NCBI GenBank assembly: GCA_023245725.1
Contig: JAHFJU010000062.1
Location: 1-7,768, forward strand
Length of the DNA stretch: 7,768 nucleotides
From: Candidatus Peregrinibacteria bacterium
GTDB taxonomy: Bacteria; Patescibacteriota; Gracilibacteria; UBA1369; UM-FILTER-53-11
Direction: 5' to 3'
Below, piece by piece: positions 1 to 6,297 of this stretch. Every line of letters begins with the position of its first letter. Position 1 is the stretch's first letter. The notes below the pieces were generated by a model. It was not told where the DNA came from, did no database searches, and was given only the letters and a program-made list of their open reading frames with translations. The translations under genes were made by a program, and so were the position numbers.

Positions 1-1125
1 TGCTTCTAATAAAGAATTACTAGCGAGGCGATTTGCTCCATGTACTCCTGTGCATGCTGATTCACCAAATACAAAAAGATTACTAATTGATGATTCTCCA
101 TTTAAATCCACTTTTATTCCTCCGCATAAATAGTGAGCTGCTGGCGACACTTCAATTAAATCGCGTGCTAGGTCTAAGTCGTATTTACTAAGTCTAGCTG
201 TAAGAGTAGGGAATCGGGTATGAACTTCTTTTGCGTCTAAGTGACTCATGTCTAAATATACTGGGCCATTTTTTTCTTCTTCGTAGATAGCGCGCGCGAC
301 TACGTCGCGCGGCGCAAGTTCCATTCTTTCGTCGTACTTGGTCATAAATCTTTCACCTTTTTTGTTTCGCAAATATGCGCCCTCACCGCGAAGAGCTTCT
401 GACAGTAGGAACTTTGTTTTTCCATTTTTAGTAAATGCAGTTGGATGAAACTGTATAAACTCCATGTCTGAAATTTTTGCCCCTGCGCGACATGCCATTG
501 CAATTCCATCGCCTGTTGAGACTTTCGGATTCGTTGTTCGTGAATATACCTGCCCTGCGCCTCCGGTAGCGATTATTACAGCGTTTGAAAATAATTCATC
601 ACTCTTATCTGCTTTTGAAAAAACGACTTGAACTCCGGTGCATCTCGAATTATTAATTAATAATTCGAGCGCAAATGTATTTTCGAATATTGAAATATTC
701 TTCTCTCGTTTGCATTTTTTTACCAGAGTTTGTTCAATCGCTTTCCCGGTATAATCTCCAACATATGCTATTCGTCTTTTAGAGTGACCTCCTTCTCTAG
801 TTAGTTCTAATTTTCCATCGTTGTTTGCAAATGGTACACCGCATTCTAAAAGCCATTCAACTGCTTTGCGACTGTTTTTTGACATGAACGTAACTGCATT
901 TTCGTTGTTATGAAAACTTCCTGCAATCATTGTATCTTTTACATGTTCTTCAACTGAATCAATTTGTGAAAGCACGCCAACTATTCCACCTTGAGCATGA
1001 TTCGTTGATCCTGAACTAATCAATTTTTTTGTTACAATCGCAATTTTTCTGCCTGCTTGTGCAAGCGTAATTGCTGAGCTTAATCCTGCTATTCCAGACC
1101 CAATTATTATTACGTCGTAGTTCAT
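1..1125 (-). CDS. nadB: L-aspartate oxidase, N-terminal 375 residues (runs off left edge)
   Basis: This flavoenzyme oxidises L-aspartate to iminoaspartate in the cytosol, the first step of de novo NAD synthesis; NadA then makes quinolinate. Seen in the translation: the FAD-binding GSGIAG at residues 9-14, NHAQGGI at 42-48, the NadB signature LTREGGHSKRR at 108-118 that separates it from fumarate reductase and succinate dehydrogenase, EFIQFHPTA at 222-230, the catalytic-arginine stretch APRDVVARAI at 271-280, HYLCGGI at 331-337 (usually HYTCGG), and GVHGANRLASNSLLE at 360-374. Family members have about 500-540 residues, so the C-terminal helical domain lies outside the window. The ATG at 1125 is 10 bases after the aroA-aroK stop and gives the usual N-terminus; no clear Shine-Dalgarno precedes it. 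The spacing implies co-transcription with the aro genes. Whether nadA or nadC follows cannot be seen. Confidence 0.95.
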   Translation of the reverse strand, partial: MNYDVIIIGSGIAGLSSAITLAQAGRKIAIVTKKLISSGSTNHAQGGIVGVLSQIDSVEEHVKDTMIAGSFHNNENAVTFMSKNSRKAVEWLLECGVPFANNDGKLELTREGGHSKRRIAYVGDYTGKAIEQTLVKKCKREKNISIFENTFALELLINNSRCTGVQVVFSKADKSDELFSNAVIIATGGAGQVYSRTTNPKVSTGDGIAMACRAGAKISDMEFIQFHPTAFTKNGKTKFLLSEALRGEGAYLRNKKGERFMTKYDERMELAPRDVVARAIYEEEKNGPVYLDMSHLDAKEVHTRFPTLTARLSKYDLDLARDLIEVSPAAHYLCGGIKVDLNGESSISNLFVFGESACTGVHGANRLASNSLLEA

Positions 1126-1135
1126 TGAAATTTGG

Positions 1136-2875
1136 TTACGAAATTCCGTGTGCATTTATTATCTTCAAAAGTTCATTGGTTTTTTCATTCAATTCTGTTC
1201 TTTTGTTTGACCGTTTATCATGCTTATCGAAGATAATATCTGAGGCTTTCATGTAAAGTGGCCTGCGCTCTTTTAAAAGTTGTGGAAGTTCTAAAATAAT
1301 TGAGTTGCCGCTTATGCTTGGTCGTTCATCGTTCATTAATATTCTACTCCTAAGGTTTTTTAAAGTAGATGATAAATATATACAGAAGCCATTTTTTCTC
1401 AAATTAATTATATTATTGTTATCTAAAACAACTCCTCCTCCCGTAGAAATAATAATTTTCTTTCTCTTAGAAATTTTATTAATTACATTTTTTTCAATTT
1501 GCCTAAACTTTTTCCATCCATATCGTTTAACAATATCTATAATTCTCAGTTTAGTTATTTTTTCTATTTCTCTATCTGTATCAACAACTTTCTTATTTAG
1601 TTTAATACCTAATTTAACGGCTATTGAGCTTTTCCCAGCTCCCCTCATTCCTAATAATACGATATTTCTATCATTGCTAAGTTTATTTATAATATTTATT
1701 TCTTTCCAAAATGTCGGGAATGTTTTTGAAACGCATTTAGGATTTGTTATCTTTAATTTCGGCATTGCCAATTGAATCATTCCAAAGCACATGGCCATGC
1801 GGTGGTCGTTATAAGTTTCTATTTTTGCTGACTTGTTAAAATTTGCGACTCCTGAGATTTTAATAAAATCTTTTCCTGATTGGACTTTTACGCCAAGTTT
1901 TTGTAATTCAGTTTTTAGTGCTTCTATTCTGTTGCATTCTTTGTCTCTGAGAGTTTGTAGACCTGTCAATTTGCAAGTCGTGTTCGTGAGTGCGCAGAGT
2001 GATGCGATTGTCATTGCCGCGTCAGGAAAATCTATACAGTCTATAGTCTTAATGTTGTTAGAATTCATTACTGTCTCAATAATTTGTTTAACTTTTGCGT
2101 CTGGTTGAATTGAGTTTTCTGAAATGTTTGTTATTTGAATTGGTATTTTTGTGATTTTTGAAATTCCCCATATGTAGCTCGCTGACGATGCGTCTCCCTC
2201 TACAGTGTATTTTTTTTGAGATGCATATCTCTCGTTTTTTTCTATATAATATCGTGCGCTTTCTTCTCTTACTTTTACGCCAAACGATTTCATTACAGAT
2301 ATTGTTAAATCAATATAAGATCTTGAAACTTGTTTGGATAATATTTTTATTGATAAACCATGTTTCGTATTTGGTGCTGCCAGTAAAAGTCCTGACAAAA
2401 ATTGACTGCTAATGCTGCCGTTTATATTGCATTCTATATTATTTATCGGACCTGTAATCCGAAAAGGTGCATATCCGTTGCGTTTTAGATACTCAACTTT
2501 TGCGCCACATTGAACTAGTGCATCGCATAGATCTTTTATTGGCCTTTCTCTCATTCTCTCATCTCCATCAAATGTGAATGTGCCTTTTAATGTTGCTGCG
2601 AGTGCAGATAGGAATCTGACTGTTGTTCCGGAATTTCCGCAGAAGAAACTGATAGGTTTTGTGTAATCATTTTTCATTCCACCATTAACAATAATCGTAG
2701 ATTTATTTTGCGATATTTTAATTCCAAGTTTTTTTAACCCAGCAATCATGTGTTTAGTATCATCACTAATTAGCGCATCGACGAGTTTTGTCTCTCCGTT
2801 TGATATAGCTGCAATTATGAGTGCCCTATTGGTTATGCTTTTTGACCCCGGAATTTCTATGGAATGAATTCGCAT
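1136..2875 (-). CDS. aroA-aroK: bifunctional EPSP synthase / shikimate kinase fusion
   Basis: One 579-residue frame carries two shikimate-pathway enzymes. Residues 1 to about 395 are EPSP synthase (shikimate-3-phosphate + PEP to EPSP): PGSKSITNRALI at 9-20, GNSGTTVRFL at 80-89, DGDERMRERPI at 103-113, SSQFLSGLLLAAP at 156-168, VEGDASSASY at 225-234, PDAAMT at 284-289 (catalytic Asp285), the RDKECNRIEAL segment at 310-320 (Glu313) and YNDHRMAM at 355-362. Residues about 403-550 are shikimate kinase (ATP + shikimate to shikimate-3-phosphate): Walker A GMRGAGKSS at 409-417, DTDREIE at 432-438, FRQIE at 457-461, STGGGVV at 477-483, lid DERPS at 516-520 and ERRPLY at 536-541. Both active sites look intact, and the linker is under 10 residues. 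The kinase half makes the substrate of the synthase half. The gene starts 6 bases after the aroB stop without an evident Shine-Dalgarno. The kinase half is more AT-rich. Confidence 0.95.
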   Translation of the reverse strand: MRIHSIEIPGSKSITNRALIIAAISNGETKLVDALISDDTKHMIAGLKKLGIKISQNKSTIIVNGGMKNDYTKPISFFCGNSGTTVRFLSALAATLKGTFTFDGDERMRERPIKDLCDALVQCGAKVEYLKRNGYAPFRITGPINNIECNINGSISSQFLSGLLLAAPNTKHGLSIKILSKQVSRSYIDLTISVMKSFGVKVREESARYYIEKNERYASQKKYTVEGDASSASYIWGISKITKIPIQITNISENSIQPDAKVKQIIETVMNSNNIKTIDCIDFPDAAMTIASLCALTNTTCKLTGLQTLRDKECNRIEALKTELQKLGVKVQSGKDFIKISGVANFNKSAKIETYNDHRMAMCFGMIQLAMPKLKITNPKCVSKTFPTFWKEINIINKLSNDRNIVLLGMRGAGKSSIAVKLGIKLNKKVVDTDREIEKITKLRIIDIVKRYGWKKFRQIEKNVINKISKRKKIIISTGGGVVLDNNNIINLRKNGFCIYLSSTLKNLRSRILMNDERPSISGNSIILELPQLLKERRPLYMKASDIIFDKHDKRSNKRTELNEKTNELLKIINAHGIS

Positions 2876-2881
2876 ATTTCA

Positions 2882-3919
2882 TTAATTCTGATCAAATGCT
2901 ACAAGCGTTGCATTGCCGATTTTTCTTGGCAGAGCAAAAAAGAGTTTTTTGCCGACTCGTTTCTTGTCTTTAAGCATGTACTGCTTTAGCGATACATCTG
3001 CGTATTGTGCCGGTATTCTAGTCGGTAACCCATACAATTTTAATAGTTGTTCTATTTTCTCATACTCAAATTCAGTAAGTAGATTTTTCTCAACAGCTAG
3101 GCGGTTTTCTGCAACCATTCCCATAGAAATCGCTTGCCCATGAGAAATTGTATAGTTGCTGGCTTTTTCAATAGCGTGACCAACTGTATGCCCATAATTT
3201 ACAAGCATTCGCGATGTGCATTTACCGCTCAAGCTTTTAGCTTTAGTAATTGATTCTCGCGGGTCTGATTTTACTATAGCCATTTTTATCGCCGTACTTT
3301 TTTTAAGAACTTGAACCAATAGTTTTTGATTGCGCGCTAAAATTAATTTGTTATTTTTTTCTAGAAACGTAAAAAACTTTTTGTCGCGAATTATTGCGTG
3401 TTTAATTATCTCTGCGAATCCATTTCTAAATTCTTTGTCGGGTAGTGATTTTAATAAAAGGGGATCCATAAGTAATAATTCTGGATCATAAAAACTTCCA
3501 ACTAAATTTTTGCCTTCATCTAAATCTATTCCGGTTTTTCCTCCAATGCTCGAATCTGCCATCGCTAATACTGTAGTCGGAATATTTATAAATTGAATTC
3601 CGCGCATATATATTGAAGAAACAAATCCTGCAACGTCTCCTACCACTCCTCCGCCGAATGCGATAATCGCGCTGTCGCGCCTCATGTTTAACTTCACCAA
3701 TGACGAAATGATTTTTTCAACTACAGAAAATGTTTTGCTCTTTTCTCCTGCTGGAATAATTAATACATGGCACACCAGCTTGTGTTTTTTAAGTTGTGCT
3801 GCAAGATCGTTTGCCTGTTTTGCTAAATTTGTATCAGAAATAATACAGAAATTCTCACTGATTTTTGACGCATATTCATGAAGGCGCGAAAGTGCCTTTT
3901 CTTCAATAATTAACTGCAT
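2882..3919 (-). CDS. aroB: 3-dehydroquinate synthase
   Basis: This enzyme converts DAHP to 3-dehydroquinate using NAD+ and a divalent metal (usually zinc), the second step of the shikimate pathway, in the cytosol. The 345-residue length is normal. Visible motifs: PAGEKSK at 56-62, the nucleotide-binding FGGGVVGDVAGFVSS at 88-102, the PTTVLAMADSSIGGKTGID block at 114-132, GFAEIIKHAII at 167-177 (metal ligand Glu170), NYGHTVGHAIE at 241-251 (His243 and His247) and ISHGQAISMGM at 258-268 (His260). All expected metal ligands are present. The segment before NYGHT, about residues 222-236, is rich in Ser and Lys and looks slightly longer than usual. The ATG lies 11 bases after the DAHP synthase stop, with a weak AGAAG 5 bases upstream as its only Shine-Dalgarno-like sequence. 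The stop is 6 bases before aroA-aroK, so translational coupling is likely. Confidence 0.96.
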   Translation of the reverse strand: MQLIIEEKALSRLHEYASKISENFCIISDTNLAKQANDLAAQLKKHKLVCHVLIIPAGEKSKTFSVVEKIISSLVKLNMRRDSAIIAFGGGVVGDVAGFVSSIYMRGIQFINIPTTVLAMADSSIGGKTGIDLDEGKNLVGSFYDPELLLMDPLLLKSLPDKEFRNGFAEIIKHAIIRDKKFFTFLEKNNKLILARNQKLLVQVLKKSTAIKMAIVKSDPRESITKAKSLSGKCTSRMLVNYGHTVGHAIEKASNYTISHGQAISMGMVAENRLAVEKNLLTEFEYEKIEQLLKLYGLPTRIPAQYADVSLKQYMLKDKKRVGKKLFFALPRKIGNATLVAFDQN

Positions 3920-3930
3920 ATGTGCTTCTA

Positions 3931-4947
3931 TTATATTGTACGTTTCATCGCTCCTACAATAGGGCGAATATCTTCCATCAAATCCTCAAAATTCTTAATT
4001 GTTAGTGCTTGATCTGCGTCACATAACGCCACGGCCGGATTCGGATGTACTTCAACCATAATTCCATCTGCTCCAGCTGCAATACTTGCTCGCGCCATTG
4101 GCGGAATAAGAGCAATTTTACCTGTGCCATGGCTTGGATCTACAATTATCGGAAGGTGTGACAACGATTTTATAATCGGTACCGTTGCAATGCAAAGTGT
4201 GTTTCTCGTTTCGTCTTCAAATGTGCGAATACCGCGTTCACATAAAATCACATTTTGATTTCCTTGCAGCAAAATGTATTCTGCTGCGAGTAGGAATTCT
4301 TTAATCGTTGCAGAGAGCCCACGTTTAAGTAGAACTGGTTTGTTTGCTTTTCCACACTCTTTTAATAAGTCGAAATTTTGCATGTTTCGTGCGCCAATTT
4401 GAAGTATATCTATATGTTGTGCCATGAACTCAACATCACGAACGTCCATGATCTCTGATACGCTTACCATGTCATGCTTTTTAGCTGCTGCTTCGAGCAT
4501 TAATACTGCATTTCGTCCGTGACCTTGAAATGAATATGGTGTTGTACGAGGCTTAAATGCGCCTCCACGTAAAATTGTTGAACCAGCGGCTTTAACACCT
4601 CTAGCGGCGGTATCTATTTGTTCTTCATCTTCAACCGAGCATGGGCCTGCCATTACAACGACTTTTGTTCCGCCTATTTCTACATTTCGTATTTTTACGA
4701 TTGTGCTTTCGTGTTTTGTTTCTCTACTTGCAAGTTTGTATGGTCGTAAAACAGGCATCACGTTTGAAACTCCCGGTAGACTTGCAATGTGCCTCTCATC
4801 AATAATTCTTTCATCGCCTATGACGGCAATTACAGTTCTCTCAATTCCGTATAGTGGAACCGGTTTAAGTCCTTCGTTCTTTTCAATTTCTGCAATAACA
4901 TGCTGTATTTCTTCGGCAGGAGCTTGCCGTTTCATTATGATAATCAT
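3931..4947 (-). CDS. aroF: 3-deoxy-7-phosphoheptulonate (DAHP) synthase, AroF/Thermotoga type
   Basis: This enzyme condenses phosphoenolpyruvate and erythrose 4-phosphate to DAHP, committing carbon to the shikimate pathway. At 338 residues it matches the class with an N-terminal ferredoxin-like (ACT-like) domain, here about residues 1-68, starting MIIIMKRQ and containing ERTVIAVIGDER at 36-47 and LPGVSNVMPVLRPYKLASRE. The TIM-barrel core carries AGPCSVE at 100-106 (metal ligand Cys103), LRGGAFKPRTTPYSFQG at 126-142, DILQIGARNMQN at 180-191, KPVLLKRG at 203-210, CERGIRTFE at 236-244, VDPSHGTGK at 269-277 (His273), VEVHP at 298-302 (Glu299) and Asp310. In characterised relatives the N-terminal domain gives feedback inhibition by Tyr or Phe, so the same is likely here (inference). 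The first ATG fits the family; only a weak AAAG precedes it. It is the first aro gene of the operon, and the structured element at 5109-5188 lies upstream. Confidence 0.95.
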   Translation of the reverse strand: MIIIMKRQAPAEEIQHVIAEIEKNEGLKPVPLYGIERTVIAVIGDERIIDERHIASLPGVSNVMPVLRPYKLASRETKHESTIVKIRNVEIGGTKVVVMAGPCSVEDEEQIDTAARGVKAAGSTILRGGAFKPRTTPYSFQGHGRNAVLMLEAAAKKHDMVSVSEIMDVRDVEFMAQHIDILQIGARNMQNFDLLKECGKANKPVLLKRGLSATIKEFLLAAEYILLQGNQNVILCERGIRTFEDETRNTLCIATVPIIKSLSHLPIIVDPSHGTGKIALIPPMARASIAAGADGIMVEVHPNPAVALCDADQALTIKNFEDLMEDIRPIVGAMKRTI

Positions 4948-5108
4948 ATCTTTAGATTTTACGTTAGTTTGTAATGAGTGAGGATTTTTTTTAGCGTCGA
5001 TAAAGACAAGACTTTTTTCTAAAAATCTGGTTTTGCCAAAGACATGAATTTGAAACTTGGTGTGAGATAGAAGAGTTTTGCATTCTCATAGTATGAAAAT
5101 TAGTTAAT

Positions 5109-5188
5109 AAAAAAAATCCCCGTTCGATTGCCTTAGGGGATAGTGTTCTAAATGCTTATGCACGAAGACACTCCCTAGGCGAGGGGAT
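5109..5188 (-). terminator. rho-independent terminator with two alternative stems
   Basis: On the minus strand, GGGGA (5121-5117) runs straight into eight T residues (5116-5109). The GGGGAT can pair with ATCCCC at 5141-5136, giving a 6-bp stem with a 14-base loop, or with a second ATCCCC at 5188-5183. The second choice closes a longer hairpin that also contains GCCTAGGG (5180-5173) paired to CCCTAAGGC (5138-5130, one bulge) and an inner AGTGTTC/GAA-CACT stem. Either fold ends at the T run, so termination is expected both ways. The element sits between the transglutaminase-like gene and DAHP synthase. It could end the upstream transcript, end a small RNA, or attenuate read-through into the aro operon. 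Confidence 0.75.
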
Positions 5189-5199
5189 AAAAATATGCC
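5109..5199 (-). ncRNA. candidate structured leader or small RNA upstream of DAHP synthase
   Basis: If transcription starts near 5199 from the candidate promoter at 5234-5205, the product up to the T run would be about 90 bases, beginning GGGCAU and folding mostly into the long hairpin described for the terminator. The pairing is visible directly; the start point is inferred. I do not recognise a known riboswitch, T-box (no AGGGUGGNACCGCG-like box), 6S, SRP or tmRNA signature. It may be a free-standing small RNA or a terminated leader of the aro operon. No other convincing promoter lies between this element and DAHP synthase, which favours read-through control, but that is negative evidence only. 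Confidence 0.3.
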
Positions 5200-5204
5200 C
5201 AAAA

Positions 5205-5234
5205 ATTAAATGAGTGTTTTCGCATGCGACACAA
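5205..5234 (-). promoter_or_regulatory. candidate promoter with palindromic spacer
   Basis: Minus-strand TTGTGT (5234-5229), an 18-base spacer and TTTAAT (5210-5205, five of six matches to the -10 consensus) would start an RNA near 5199 at GGG. The spacer contains the perfect palindrome TCGCATGCGA (5229-5220), itself flanked by GTG and CAC, which could be an operator. As RNA it could instead be a small hairpin downstream of the transglutaminase-like gene. The -35 match is poor, so confidence is low. Confidence 0.3.
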
Positions 5235-5239
5235 TGTTA

Positions 5240-6283
5240 TCAGCTTCTATTTATTTGGTCAAGAATTTTTTGAACGCTAGCAGCGTTTTCGCTGTTGTTC
5301 ATGAGCCTAGCTAGCTCTAGCATTCTTCGGTAAATATCTTTTTTCTGCTTTGCGTCTTGTACTGTTTTAACAGTACTTACTTTTTCTCCGAGTAAATTGT
5401 ATTCAGTCGCATAGCATGAGTTTAGTAATTGGTTGTCACCATTTTTTTGTGCATAAAATAATGCTTTTCTAATGTCTTTACTTTGAAGCGCCCTCACGCA
5501 GAGATTGTAATATGAAATCTTTACATTCTTTTCTACTATATCGCGTTTTTGTGATAGCACTGCAGCTAGTTGAGCTCCTTTTACAAATATTTCTGGATCA
5601 ATCCCTTCTGTTCTTTCGCCTTGTTCACTAATATCTAAAAGATTAGTTGATACTAATTCAGTAATCGGTGCGATGTAATCGAATTTGTCGTATTTCTGCC
5701 AGCTACCATTTGTTGCCTCAACGTCGTCTCCTTGAAAATGCAAACAAACATGCCCTGGAATTAATTTAATTTGTAAGTCTGTAATCGCAAACTTTCTGGC
5801 ATAAAATGATGAATATAAAGTTACTATTTGATTACAGTCTCCAACGTACTTATCTGTAGCCGGATTTGTCAGCAGTTTGCCAAAACTTACGCCTTCTTTA
5901 TAAACATATTTTCCACGATTCGGGGTGAAATAATCCATCAATTCCTGAATATATTGTTTCTTTCCGTTTAGGTCATTTGTTATCGATGAATTTGTTTTTG
6001 CACTGAACGAGTCAAAATCCACCATCATCAATTTTGCATTTTTGTAAATTGCACGACGACGTGATTTTGTAAGGTATGTATAGTTTTTATAGCGTTTCTC
6101 AAACCATATGCTAGTCACAATTAAATTCTTTTGCATAAGCACGAGAAGCTTTTTTTCAACATCGAATTTTGACCTGTACGATGTTACCCAATTGCAAAAT
6201 CCATTAACTTTCATTTCGAATGGATCTACGAATGGCGTAAAAAACGCAAAGACCTCCCACAGAATTTTTGATAATATGTTCAT
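5240..6283 (-). CDS. transglutaminase-like (papain-fold) hypothetical protein
   Basis: I cannot name this gene. From the ATG at 6283 it encodes 347 residues. The middle has a transglutaminase/SirB1-like core: GDCNQIVTLYSSFYARKF around residue 150 (candidate nucleophile Cys150), then LIPGHVCLHF (His178, with His182 nearby), then VEATNG at 188-193, where the third catalytic position, normally Asp, would be Glu189 or Asn192. Whether it is an active protease or cross-linking enzyme is open. The N-terminus (residues 7-21, rich in Leu, Val and Phe) could be a membrane anchor or weak signal. The C-terminal third is helical and TPR-like (YYNLCVRALQSKDIRKALFYA). A GTG at 6304 would add seven residues, but it lies upstream of the predicted transcription start, so the ATG preceded by AGAAGA is preferred. 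The stop TGA is followed at once by TAA. The gene is divergent from TatD. Confidence 0.7.
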   Translation of the reverse strand: MNILSKILWEVFAFFTPFVDPFEMKVNGFCNWVTSYRSKFDVEKKLLVLMQKNLIVTSIWFEKRYKNYTYLTKSRRRAIYKNAKLMMVDFDSFSAKTNSSITNDLNGKKQYIQELMDYFTPNRGKYVYKEGVSFGKLLTNPATDKYVGDCNQIVTLYSSFYARKFAITDLQIKLIPGHVCLHFQGDDVEATNGSWQKYDKFDYIAPITELVSTNLLDISEQGERTEGIDPEIFVKGAQLAAVLSQKRDIVEKNVKISYYNLCVRALQSKDIRKALFYAQKNGDNQLLNSCYATEYNLLGEKVSTVKTVQDAKQKKDIYRRMLELARLMNNSENAASVQKILDQINRS

Positions 6284-6297
6284 AATTCTTCTATAAT
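6268..6297 (+). promoter_or_regulatory. promoter for tatD
   Basis: TTGATA (6268-6273, five of six matches to TTGACA), an 18-base spacer and a perfect TATAAT (6292-6297) face the tatD ATG at 6309. Transcription should start near 6303-6305, leaving a leader of only about 4-6 bases and no room for a Shine-Dalgarno. The -10 box is half of a palindrome shared with the opposite promoter. Confidence 0.7.

Noticed and set aside
1..1125. Fumarate reductase or succinate dehydrogenase flavoprotein instead of NadB
   Set aside because: The TREGGHS and GVHGANRLASNSLLE motifs are those of L-aspartate oxidase, and no iron-sulfur subunit gene is adjacent.
1305..1775. Long open frames on the plus strand opposite the aro genes (for example 1305-1775, 1833-2108, 2158-2412)
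   Set aside because: Their translations are low-complexity Phe/Leu/Ile/Ser-rich and antisense to intact, well-conserved enzymes. No promoter or ribosome-binding site supports them.
5118..5139. tRNA T-arm-like stretch GTTCGATT flanked by CCCC and GGGG on the plus strand
   Set aside because: The stem spacing is wrong for a T-arm, and no acceptor, D or anticodon arms can be drawn around it. The same bases are better explained by the minus-strand terminator.
5136..5176. Plus-strand resemblance to a fluoride (crcB) riboswitch: GGGGATAGTGTTC and a later GACACTCCCTA
   Set aside because: The pseudoknot partner and the conserved TGATGAC-type 3' segment are missing, and no plus-strand gene follows; the next gene downstream in that direction is in the opposite orientation.
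4948..5239. T-box leader upstream of DAHP synthase
   Set aside because: I see no T-box consensus sequence and no specifier-loop stem on the minus strand.
5239..5242. TGA stop as a hint of recoding (TGA read as Gly, as in Gracilibacteria, or as Trp)
   Set aside because: TGA never occurs inside any gene here, Gly uses GGN and Trp uses TGG. The single TGA stop is followed directly by TAA, so it gives no evidence for recoding.
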